Shown here piece after piece: positions 1-6,541 of a stretch of DNA of 9,345 nt (its first letter is position 1; every line of letters starts with the position of its first letter). This stretch comes from an uncultured Lachnospiraceae bacterium. Its GTDB lineage: Bacteria > Bacillota > Clostridia > Lachnospirales > Lachnospiraceae. The stretch lies in assembly GCA_947631755.1 (NCBI GenBank), contig CANRMO010000090.1, forward strand, positions 1 through 9,345, given 5' to 3'. The notes beneath the pieces are model-generated. The model saw only the letters and a list, made by a program, of their open reading frames with translations. It did not search any database and had not been told where the DNA came from. Made by a program: the position numbers and the translations under genes.

Positions 1-153
1 AGAGGCGGCATGACCGGGATGGTGTCCGTCATCCTCATCTGCTTCTGCGGCTTCTCCATGACCACCATCCTCACCCACACCGGCTTCCTGGAGAAAGCCA
101 TCGAGCCTATGGTCCGCAATCTGAACACCCGGTGGAAGACCATGCTGTCCGCC
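1..153 (+). CDS. Internal fragment of an NhaC-like Na+/H+ antiporter, cut at both ends
   Basis: Frame 1 of the plus strand is open from the left edge. It opens with RGGMTGMVSVILICFCGFS and continues through THTGFLEKAIEPMVRNLN to RWKTMLSA. A conserved RGG-M motif, a hydrophobic small-residue helix and then a TGFLE-like turn is the pattern I associate with NhaC-type integral membrane antiporters, which exchange Na+ for H+ (or malate for lactate in relatives). After about base 153 the frame stays open to 432, but there it is only the complement of dnaK and has no antiporter character. So the gene is cut on the left by the window edge and on the right by the junction with dnaK. It runs towards dnaK, not with it. 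The family call is from memory of the motif over only ~50 residues; another multi-pass transporter is possible. Confidence 0.5.
133..153. other. Chimeric junction between an NhaC-like gene (+) and dnaK (-)
   Basis: Left of this segment only the plus strand makes protein sense (NhaC-like). Right of it only the minus strand does (DnaK). The 21 bases themselves fit both: RWKTMLSA on the plus strand and ADSMVF followed by two bases of the expected next codon on the minus strand. Base 132 is the first that breaks DnaK, giving His instead of the usual Gln after SMVF. Two unrelated genes joined head-on at a short shared word is typical of a de Bruijn graph misjoin or an inverted amplification chimera. 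A real inversion at microhomology is the alternative. Confidence 0.7.
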
Positions 154-1688
154 TCATTGCGGGCATCGATTCCCTCTTTGCGTTTCTTGTCCTGCGCCTC
201 AAATTCAGCAGCCTCTTTTACCGCTTTCTCAATCTCCTCATCATTCATATTCGATCCAGCAGTGATAGTGATATGCTGTTCCTTGCCTGTTCCCAAGTCC
301 TTGGCGGATACGTTTACGATACCGTTGGCATCAATATCAAACGTAACCTCGATCTGCGGCACTCCGCGCATTGCCGGAGGAATACCGTCCAGGCGGAACT
401 GCCCGAGGGATTTGTTATCTCTCGCAAACTGACGCTCACCCTGTACTACATTGATATCAACGGCCGTCTGATTGTCAGCGGCTGTGGAGAAGATCTGGCT
501 CTTCTTCGTCGGGATCGTTGTATTTCTCTCGATCAGTTTTGTGGCGACGCCGCCCATTGTCTCAATCGCCAGTGACAACGGTGTGACATCCAGAAGAAGG
601 ATATCGCCTGCGCCGGAATCCCCGGCAAGCTTGCCGCCCTGGATGGAAGCGCCCAGTGCCACGCACTCATCCGGATTCAGGGATTTATTGGGTTCATGGC
701 CCGTCAGCTGTTTTACTTTATCCTGCACTGCCGGGATACGTGTGGAACCGCCTACCAGCAGCACTTTTCCGAGCTCAGAGGCAGTGATGCCTGCATCTTT
801 CAGTGCATTCTGTACAGGGCCTGCCGTCCTCTCTACCAGATCCGATGTCAGTTCATCGAATTTGGCGCGGGTCAGATTCATGTCAAAATGTTTCGGCCCC
901 TCTGCGGTCGCCGTGATGAACGGAAGGTTGATATTGGTCGTTGTAGAGGAAGACAGCTCTTTCTTTGCTTTCTCAGCGGCCTCTTTCAGACGCTGCATAG
1001 CCATCTTATCCCCCGAGAGGTCAACGCCCTCTGCATTCTTAAATTCAGAAACCATGTAGTCACACACTTTATTGTCAAAGTCGTCACCGCCCAGTTTGTT
1101 GTCACCGGAGGTAGATAATACTTCGATAACGCCATCACCGATCTCTATGATAGACACGTCAAATGTCCCGCCGCCAAGGTCGTAGACCATGATCTTCTGT
1201 TCGCCCTCATTGTCGAGGCCGTAAGCAAGGGCGGCCGCTGTCGGCTCATTGATGATACGCTTTACATCAAGTCCGGCGATCTTACCTGCATCTTTTGTCG
1301 CCTGACGCTGTGCATCGTTGAAATAAGCCGGAACCGTGATAACTGCCTCTGTCACTTTCTCTCCGCCGAGATAATTCTCTGCGTCCCCTTTTAATTTCTG
1401 GAGGATCATAGCTGAGATCTCCTGCGGGGAATATTTCTTGTCATCGATAGCTGCACGGTAATCCGTACCCATATGTCTCTTGATCGAAGAGATCGTCTTA
1501 TCCGCATTGGTAACTGCCTGACGCTTTGCCGGTTCCCCGATCAGGCGCTCGCCATTCTTTGTAAACGCAACTACAGACGGTGTTGTCCGTGCGCCCTCCG
1601 CATTGGAGATGACAACCGGCTTTCCACCCTCCATAACAGCTACACAACTGTTTGTCGTACCTAAGTCAATACCAATAATCTTACTCAT
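135..1688 (-). CDS. dnaK: Hsp70 chaperone DnaK, C-terminal lid missing
   Basis: Cytosolic ATP-dependent chaperone that binds exposed hydrophobic peptides and works with DnaJ and the exchange factor GrpE. The ATG at 1688 has GAGG six bases upstream. The protein begins MSKIIGIDLGTTNSCVAV (phosphate-1 loop). It then shows AVITVPAYFNDAQRQATKDA, INEPTAAALAYG, the phosphate-2 motif DLGGGTFDVS, the adenosine motif VLLVGGSTRIPAVQ, the linker DILLLDVTPLSLAIE near residue 361, and the substrate-binding beta domain with GERQFARDN and IEVTFDIDANGI. The short stretch between HMG and the PQEIS motif lacks the extra segment of proteobacterial DnaK, as in Gram-positive proteins. Recognisable DnaK ends at ADSMVF, about residue 518. 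The usual ~610 to 620 residues would include roughly 100 more of lid. The frame stays open to the edge but encodes unrelated residues. The loss is probably a join artefact rather than a real mutant. dnaJ, normally next, is absent for the same reason. Confidence 0.97.
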
Positions 1689-1754
1689 GTCTTTCCTCAC
1701 TTTCTGCCGCTCCTGGCGGCCTGGAATGCTTCATTATATTTTTATATAAAAATG
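1689..1754 (-). other. grpE-dnaK spacer with small hairpin and dnaK ribosome-binding site
   Basis: This 66-base spacer holds the dnaK Shine-Dalgarno (GAGG, 1695-1698) and a perfect 5-bp hairpin (arms 1706-1710 and 1716-1720, 5-base loop) just upstream of it. It has no T-run after the hairpin on the minus strand and no promoter I can support. I take it as a spacer within one transcript. The hairpin could affect mRNA processing or dnaK translation, but that is a guess. Confidence 0.4.
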
Positions 1755-2468
1755 TTAATTTAATACTTTTACCATACTGTGCCTGACAACGGCATCTTTA
1801 TACATATATCCCTTTTGGAATTCCTCGATGATCTTGTTGCTCTCATCGGAATCATCCTCATCGTGCATCACAGCGTTGTGGAGATTTGGGTCAAACTCCT
1901 GGCCCACCGCCTCGATCGGGGTGACACCGAGTTCCTCCATCGCCGTCTGCAGCTGCTTATACACAGCCTCGATCCCTTTCACAAAGGGTTCTTCTCTCTC
2001 CTCCTCTGACAGCCCGTCAAATCCCCTCTCCAGATTATCAACGACAGGAAGGATCTTCTCAATGACCGTCTTAGCCCCCATATCAAACATGGCAGCCTTC
2101 TCTTTCTCAGAGCGGTTTCTGAAATTTTCGAACTCAGCCAGGTTTCTCATGAGCCGGTCATTTAATTCCTCTATCTTCTCGTCTCTCTTATCCTTTTTCG
2201 GTTTCTTTCTGGGCGCTTTCTTTTTCTCTTTTTCTGTTTTTTCCGCGGTCTCATTCCCCGCTTCCTCTTCCGTCCCGGCCTCCTGTTCTTTATCCTCTGC
2301 CGCCGGCTGCTCTGTCTCTTCTTCCGTGGCATCCTCCGACTGGGCATTTTCCTCCACGGCATTGTCCGTCATCGTCTCTTCCGCCGCATCTGCCGCGGGT
2401 TCTGTCTCCTTTGGCGCGTGGCCTTTCACCGCCTCCTCCGGCGTCTGTCCATTTTTTATCTCAACCAC
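1755..2468 (-). CDS. grpE: Nucleotide exchange factor GrpE
   Basis: Dimeric cytosolic co-chaperone that releases ADP from DnaK. 237 residues, at the long end for the family because of an N-terminal extension. Residues 1 to ~78 are Glu/Ala/Thr-rich and acidic. Residues ~79 to 98 switch to a dense Lys/Arg patch. The long coiled-coil helix follows (about 97 to 145, with RNLAEFENFRNRSEKEK), then VVDNLERGFDG and the C-terminal beta wing (about 180 to 237). That wing carries the family signature GQEFDPNLHNAVM and ends GYMYKDAVVRHSMVKVLN; the more usual ending has Pro where this has His. The start is GTG: the nearby ATG at 2475 is out of frame and meets a stop after four codons. It lies 26 bases after hrcA and 66 before dnaK, all in one direction, so it is the middle gene of the CIRCE-controlled operon. 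Confidence 0.96.
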   Translation of the reverse strand: MVEIKNGQTPEEAVKGHAPKETEPAADAAEETMTDNAVEENAQSEDATEEETEQPAAEDKEQEAGTEEEAGNETAEKTEKEKKKAPRKKPKKDKRDEKIEELNDRLMRNLAEFENFRNRSEKEKAAMFDMGAKTVIEKILPVVDNLERGFDGLSEEEREEPFVKGIEAVYKQLQTAMEELGVTPIEAVGQEFDPNLHNAVMHDEDDSDESNKIIEEFQKGYMYKDAVVRHSMVKVLN

Positions 2469-2476
2469 CTGTCATT

Positions 2477-2481
2477 CCTCC
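2477..2481 (-). promoter_or_regulatory. Ribosome-binding site fixing the GTG start of grpE
   Basis: GGAGG on the minus strand, inside a longer AAGGAGG, sits eight bases before the GTG at 2468. No in-frame ATG lies near, so this spacing decides the start. Confidence 0.85.
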
Positions 2482-2494
2482 TTCCTGATTCGTC

Positions 2495-3532
2495 TCAGTC
2501 TTTTTTCTTGAAAATATTATCCAACTGCTGCATACAGTTTTCCAACGTGCCCACTACCTTTTCATAATCCATTCTCTTTGGCCCTACAATGCCAATCTTG
2601 CCGTAGACACCTTCTTTTATTTTATATGTCGCCGTGACGACGGAGCAGTCTTTCATGGATTCCACCGGCGACTCCTCTCCGATATACACCTGTATACCGT
2701 GCTCTTTTTCATCTTTTGCCGCCGTGTTATCATTGGCCCAGGCCGCCAGCATCTGTTTCTCCTCAAAGGTAGACAACAGTCCCGTCATGTTCTCCTTATC
2801 TGACAGCTCCGGATATTTCAGTATATTTGTGGCGCCGGATGTAAAAATCTCCGAATCATCCTCCTCAGCCATGACCTCAGAAATACAGTCCAGGACACTG
2901 GACACCAGATCCGCGTACTCTCCCGCCTGGTCTTTGATCTTCTGCATGATGGCCATATTGATCTCTGTGAAATCAAGTCCGTTCAGCGCTGTGTTCACAA
3001 GAAAATTCATCTGCGCCACCACATTGTCTTCCAGATCCTCGGACAGCTCGATCAGTTTATTATTGACATGATTATTGTCCAGTATAACCAATACAAGCAT
3101 CTGCCGGTCGGCTATTTTATTCAATTGGATAAACTTTATCTTTTTGTGCTCATACTTTGGCTTTGTAACCATGGAAGTATAATTTGTATTCTGCGCCAGA
3201 AGTTTTGCCACCTGTTTGAGCAGCAGATCAATCTTATCCGCTTTCTCCACCATCAGCCCCTGCATCTGGGCAATCTCTTTGTCTTTCCGCTGAAGCATGG
3301 TATCCACATAGAGCCGGTACGCCTTGTCGGATGGGATCCGCCCGGCCGAGGTGTGGGGCTGCAGAATGTACCCGAGTTCTTCCAGGTCTGCCATCTCATT
3401 GCGAATTGTCGCTGAACTGAGGTTTAAATCCGTGTACTTGGAAACGGTCCGGGAACCAACAGGCTCTCCGCTCTCCATATAAGTCCGGATGATCACTTCC
3501 AGAATTTTCTGCTTGCGCTCGCTCAGTTCCAT
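2495..3532 (-). CDS. hrcA: Heat-inducible transcription repressor HrcA
   Basis: Represses class I heat-shock operons by binding CIRCE. It is kept active by GroEL, so titration of the chaperonin by unfolded protein releases it. 345 residues, the family's normal length. Residues 1 to ~80 form the winged helix-turn-helix, with SGEPVGSRTVSKY, SSATIRNEMADLEELGYI (recognition region about 39 to 57) and the wing QPHTSAGRIPSDKAYRLYVD. The C-terminal half has the GAF-like dimerisation and regulatory region, including YIGEESPVESMKDCSVVTA and GKIGIVGPKRMDY near 282 to 323. The ATG at 3532 has an AAGG-containing purine stretch about seven bases upstream. It is the first gene of hrcA-grpE-dnaK, directly downstream of a promoter and a perfect CIRCE, so it represses itself. 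Confidence 0.98.
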   Translation of the reverse strand: MELSERKQKILEVIIRTYMESGEPVGSRTVSKYTDLNLSSATIRNEMADLEELGYILQPHTSAGRIPSDKAYRLYVDTMLQRKDKEIAQMQGLMVEKADKIDLLLKQVAKLLAQNTNYTSMVTKPKYEHKKIKFIQLNKIADRQMLVLVILDNNHVNNKLIELSEDLEDNVVAQMNFLVNTALNGLDFTEINMAIMQKIKDQAGEYADLVSSVLDCISEVMAEEDDSEIFTSGATNILKYPELSDKENMTGLLSTFEEKQMLAAWANDNTAAKDEKEHGIQVYIGEESPVESMKDCSVVTATYKIKEGVYGKIGIVGPKRMDYEKVVGTLENCMQQLDNIFKKKD

Positions 3533-3578
3533 CTTACCACTTCCCTTCGGCAGTTACCTCCATTGCCTTTTGTTTTAT

Positions 3579-3605
3579 TAGCACTCATCAAAAACGAGTG
3601 CTAAT
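3579..3605 (-). promoter_or_regulatory. CIRCE operator (HrcA binding site)
   Basis: Perfect consensus inverted repeat: TTAGCACTC, nine-base spacer, GAGTGCTAA, with no mismatch in either arm. It begins about ten bases after the predicted transcription start and lies in the hrcA leader, so bound HrcA would block initiation or early elongation. In the mRNA it can also fold as a stem-loop. Confidence 0.98.
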
Positions 3606-3620
3606 CACCGACTACACTTA

Positions 3621-3649
3621 AGATACCACCTACCCAAAATATTGTCAAT
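3621..3649 (-). promoter_or_regulatory. Sigma-A promoter of the hrcA-grpE-dnaK operon
   Basis: On the minus strand: -35 TTGACA (3644-3649, perfect), 17-base spacer, -10 TATCTT (3621-3626). The start is predicted near 3614, leaving a leader of about 80 bases that contains CIRCE. The sequence upstream (3650-3700) is rich in A and T runs and may act as an UP element. No sigma-32-like promoter is seen, in keeping with HrcA/CIRCE control. Confidence 0.9.
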
Positions 3650-3690
3650 AGGAAAAATCATTTTTAAGAAAAAAAATTAGAAATATAGTT

Positions 3691-3752
3691 TTAAACGCAA
3701 AAACAGAGAACTTGTCAATTCCATCCGTTCCCACGGCAGACAGGTTCTCTGT
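3691..3752 (-). terminator. Rho-independent terminator of the TIR operon
   Basis: Fourteen-base arms (3703-3716 and 3739-3752) pair with one C-A mismatch on the minus strand. An inner CCGT/ACGG helix sits in the 22-base loop, and TTTTTGCGTTT follows on the minus strand. It lies 20 bases past the TIR gene stop and ends before the hrcA promoter, so it separates the two transcripts. On the plus strand the odd pair becomes G-U, but there is no T-run there. Confidence 0.85.
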
Positions 3753-3772
3753 TATAATCTGCACAGAGCATA

Positions 3773-6469
3773 TTATTTCTGTTTACATTTTAGCTGGCTG
3801 ACCACAGCTTTTCCGGACGCATTCTTTCCGCGGATCGTCAGATTCTTTCCGTCAAAATCCAGTGTATAGCTGGCTCCGTCCCCTTTTACCTTTATGTTCT
3901 TCAGGCTGCCGCCGCTCTTGATATCGATATCCCCCCTGGCAAATGTGAAATAGAATACGACCCTGTCATCCATCAGTCTGGCGTGTACGCCGGCAAAGCC
4001 TGTGGCATCCTTACTGCTGGCCTTTCCGCCGGAAACACAACTGACAAGTTTCCATGTGACGCCCTCCACATAAGCATAGAGAGGCTCTTTCATCGCCTTT
4101 TCAAGCAGCCGTTTACTTTCCTCTGCCTCTTCTGTGCCGGCAGTAGTTACTTTCTTATAAAAATCTATGGCCGTGTTAAAATTGCCACCCTGGGCAGACT
4201 CATTGCCCATCTGATAATAATAGCCATCCAGCTTTTCCTGGATGTCGCCCTTTGTCTTCTCATTGGTGATCTGCTCTTGCAGTTTCTCCAGCGTCGCAAC
4301 ATTCGTCGCCGTATCTGCCTCAGTAGAATTCGCCTGGTTCACATAGCAGTGCTGTAACATCTGCTCTTTCGCTCCCCCGCTGTAATTTTCCCCGATCAGC
4401 TGCTGTGCCCTATCGTAATCCTTTTGCGTTTCCAGCTGCTCAATCCATTTATCCATACTCTTTGCTTTCTTTTCATCCGAGGACAGGTAGGTGCCTAGCC
4501 TGCCAAAAGCCTCTACAGCACTCTCGTAGCTGCCCTCCTCGAACATTCCCACGGCATTCTGGTAACGGATATATCTGGGGAGGAAGATTACCGCCAGAAT
4601 GGCCGCCACTCCGGCAGCGCAGGCAAAACCGACCAGTATTTTCTTTCTCTTTCTTCTCTTCCCCGCCGACTCGGCGTGGAGCACTTTACTGTCACAGTGC
4701 GCCTTGAATTTCTCCGAATTTTTATAGCCGGCAAAGCTCTCAAAAATCTTTGAGAGTTCCCAGAATTCCTCCAAACTCTTGGCCTCGGTCATTCGGGTGC
4801 ACGCATCGTTGTAATCCTCATCCCTCTTTGCGAGCGCTTCCCGGTTCATATCCTCGATAGCTGTCCGCTTTTCCCTGACATGCTTCTCATAATCCTGTTC
4901 CAGCCGCGCGAGATCACTCTCTGCACTTTCTTTTGATTTATTGACACTGGCCGCCAGATTATTCAGGATATTCTGCAGGAATGTCCTCATGGCAGCTCCG
5001 AAATCATTTCCCCCGGCGCCACAGGCCCGCACTAAGCGCTCATCTGTCTCAAACAGCTGCTTCATCTGCTCATAATATGCTTCCTTTGCCTTTACATGAG
5101 ATGTATAACGCTCAGAGAACTTCATTATTTCCCGGATCTGGTCTTCCTCCAGGTAGTGGCTGACCTTGTATTCCCGGACAGCCTCGTCGATCTCCTTGTC
5201 GATGTCACAGGAAAACAAAATGTCCTCACCCGGCAGCGACTCCATTTTCAGAATAATCTTCTGAGCAAAATCTTTGTCATCGATAAACTCCCTCTCTGCA
5301 AGAAACTGACCAAAATTCGCCCGCCCATTGTCCGGTTCCCGGAGCAGTATATCATCAAAATATTTCTTTGCCATTTGCCACTTCTGCTCCGCCAGCGCCC
5401 TGTATCCTCTCTGCAGGAGCTCCGCAATCGTGATCTTCGGTCTGGGGGCCGGTTTCTGCACACGCGCCCGCCGTGGCTCCGGTTTCTTTTCCGGCTGCTG
5501 TTCCGGCTCGGGCACCTCCTCCTGGAATACCAGCTCTGTCAGCGGTTCTTCCGGATCCGGAAGAGAATCGAGTGAAATCTTTTTTGGCATTACTTTATTC
5601 AGTTCCTCAAAGAGATTCTTTTTAAAGTCCTCATCCCCCGCATCAAAGGCCGGAAAATTTTTCAGGAAACCCGGCAGTTCCTCCACACTCATATCCCTGT
5701 AACAGACAGCGACAACTTTCTCCTTTTTTTTCGCGCTCAGCTGATGAAAACGAACCACTTCATTTTTCACCCATGGATTGAGCAGATTCTCTCTCCGCTC
5801 CCCAAACACGATCATCGCCCGGGCTGTGTTCAGCGCCGCATATATATACGGCTCGGATTTCGTCTTGCCAGAAAGTGTCTCATGGGCAAAAAAGACACGG
5901 TACCCCTGCCTTGTCAGATGATCATAAATTCCCTTTGCCAGTATGCTCTCAACGGTACGCTGTCCGCTGTCATCAGTCTCCCGACAGCTGATAAACAGAT
6001 CAAAGGGCTCCTCCTCCTGAGCAATCTGACGGATCTCGCGCTCTACATCCGCGATCTTCTCCGCATCCTGCTGGCAGCGGCGCTGTTCAATTCCCTGAAA
6101 ACCGTTCACTGCCGCAAGATAATCCGCGTCCTCAAGAAAATTTTCAACGCTCGTCCGGTGGCAGTCCGGAACCCACTCGAACGTGACCGGATCCTCATGA
6201 TAGATCACACCGAAACGCGCCAGGGAGCAGCACCAGTGCAGCTCTGCATCATTCGGGTCTTCCTCGAGCATCTTCTGGTAGATTTTCATCGCCTTGTCAA
6301 ACTCCCCGTTTCTTCGGAGGTTATTGGCACGGTTAAAGCGGAGAATCTTCTCCTCGTCCTCAGTTTTCGGGAAAGTATTGGCATTTCCACAATACGCGCA
6401 CGTTCCGATCTGTTCATTAGGCGCCAGCTCAATATCTCCCCCACACAACTTACACTGAATCGCTAACAT
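3773..6469 (-). CDS. Membrane-tethered TIR protein: zinc ribbon, TPR, TIR, coiled coil, one TM helix, outer TPR/beta domain
   Basis: 898 residues. In order: a zinc ribbon (CKLC at 6-9, CAYC at 24-27); a TPR-like helical pair (about 43-72, with FNRANNLRRNGEFDKAMKIY); a TIR domain at about 155-290. The TIR shows strand A FDLFISCRETDDSGQRT, GYRVFFAHETLSGKTKSEPY, AALNTARAMIVFG and the box-3-like NPWVKNEVVRF. Glu206 in SEPYIYAALN aligns, by my reading, with the catalytic Glu of NAD-cleaving TIRs. A Pro/Glu-rich linker follows (about 303-345), then a second TPR-like pair (346-392), charged coiled-coil helices (about 500-600), a basic patch KRRKRKK (604-610) and one hydrophobic helix (611-630). The tail has TPR-like repeats (634-665, 745-790) and a C-terminal beta-rich domain (about 798-898). 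By the positive-inside rule the TIR is cytosolic and the tail is outside. The ATG has AAGGAG eight bases upstream. It probably shares a transcript with the Ig-like gene 72 bases before it. NAD hydrolysis and any defence role are inferred. Confidence 0.85.
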   Translation of the reverse strand: MLAIQCKLCGGDIELAPNEQIGTCAYCGNANTFPKTEDEEKILRFNRANNLRRNGEFDKAMKIYQKMLEEDPNDAELHWCCSLARFGVIYHEDPVTFEWVPDCHRTSVENFLEDADYLAAVNGFQGIEQRRCQQDAEKIADVEREIRQIAQEEEPFDLFISCRETDDSGQRTVESILAKGIYDHLTRQGYRVFFAHETLSGKTKSEPYIYAALNTARAMIVFGERRENLLNPWVKNEVVRFHQLSAKKKEKVVAVCYRDMSVEELPGFLKNFPAFDAGDEDFKKNLFEELNKVMPKKISLDSLPDPEEPLTELVFQEEVPEPEQQPEKKPEPRRARVQKPAPRPKITIAELLQRGYRALAEQKWQMAKKYFDDILLREPDNGRANFGQFLAEREFIDDKDFAQKIILKMESLPGEDILFSCDIDKEIDEAVREYKVSHYLEEDQIREIMKFSERYTSHVKAKEAYYEQMKQLFETDERLVRACGAGGNDFGAAMRTFLQNILNNLAASVNKSKESAESDLARLEQDYEKHVREKRTAIEDMNREALAKRDEDYNDACTRMTEAKSLEEFWELSKIFESFAGYKNSEKFKAHCDSKVLHAESAGKRRKRKKILVGFACAAGVAAILAVIFLPRYIRYQNAVGMFEEGSYESAVEAFGRLGTYLSSDEKKAKSMDKWIEQLETQKDYDRAQQLIGENYSGGAKEQMLQHCYVNQANSTEADTATNVATLEKLQEQITNEKTKGDIQEKLDGYYYQMGNESAQGGNFNTAIDFYKKVTTAGTEEAEESKRLLEKAMKEPLYAYVEGVTWKLVSCVSGGKASSKDATGFAGVHARLMDDRVVFYFTFARGDIDIKSGGSLKNIKVKGDGASYTLDFDGKNLTIRGKNASGKAVVSQLKCKQK

Positions 6470-6541
6470 ATAGCACTCTCCTTCTTCCGCTCAAAATTGG
6501 GAAAACATCCTCTATCATCTATAAAAAGACATGCAAACACC
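6470..6541 (-). other. 72-base spacer between the Ig-like and TIR genes
   Basis: It contains the TIR gene ribosome-binding site (AAGGAG, 6478-6483). I see no stem-loop with a T-run and no well-spaced -35/-10 pair on the minus strand. This supports co-transcription of the two genes from the promoter at 7635-7663, although an unusual promoter cannot be excluded. Confidence 0.5.

Noticed and set aside
154..1118. Several plus-strand open frames, including the continuation of the antiporter frame to base 432.
   Set aside because: They lie opposite dnaK, whose motifs run without a break. The continuation past base 153 has no antiporter character.
1706..1720. Five-base hairpin before dnaK as a terminator.
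   Set aside because: It is too short and has no T-run on the minus strand. grpE and dnaK are expected to share a transcript.
1828..2511. 227-codon serine-rich open frame on the plus strand across grpE.
   Set aside because: The serine and phenylalanine runs are the complement of the Glu/Lys-rich GrpE N-terminus.
5744..6466. 240-codon open frame on the plus strand opposite the TIR gene.
   Set aside because: It mirrors a well-supported gene, has no ribosome-binding site of note and no domain pattern.
6471..6478. TAGCACTC just before the TIR start, matching eight of nine bases of a CIRCE arm.
   Set aside because: There is no matching second arm nine bases away. It overlaps the ribosome-binding region of the TIR gene and is probably chance.
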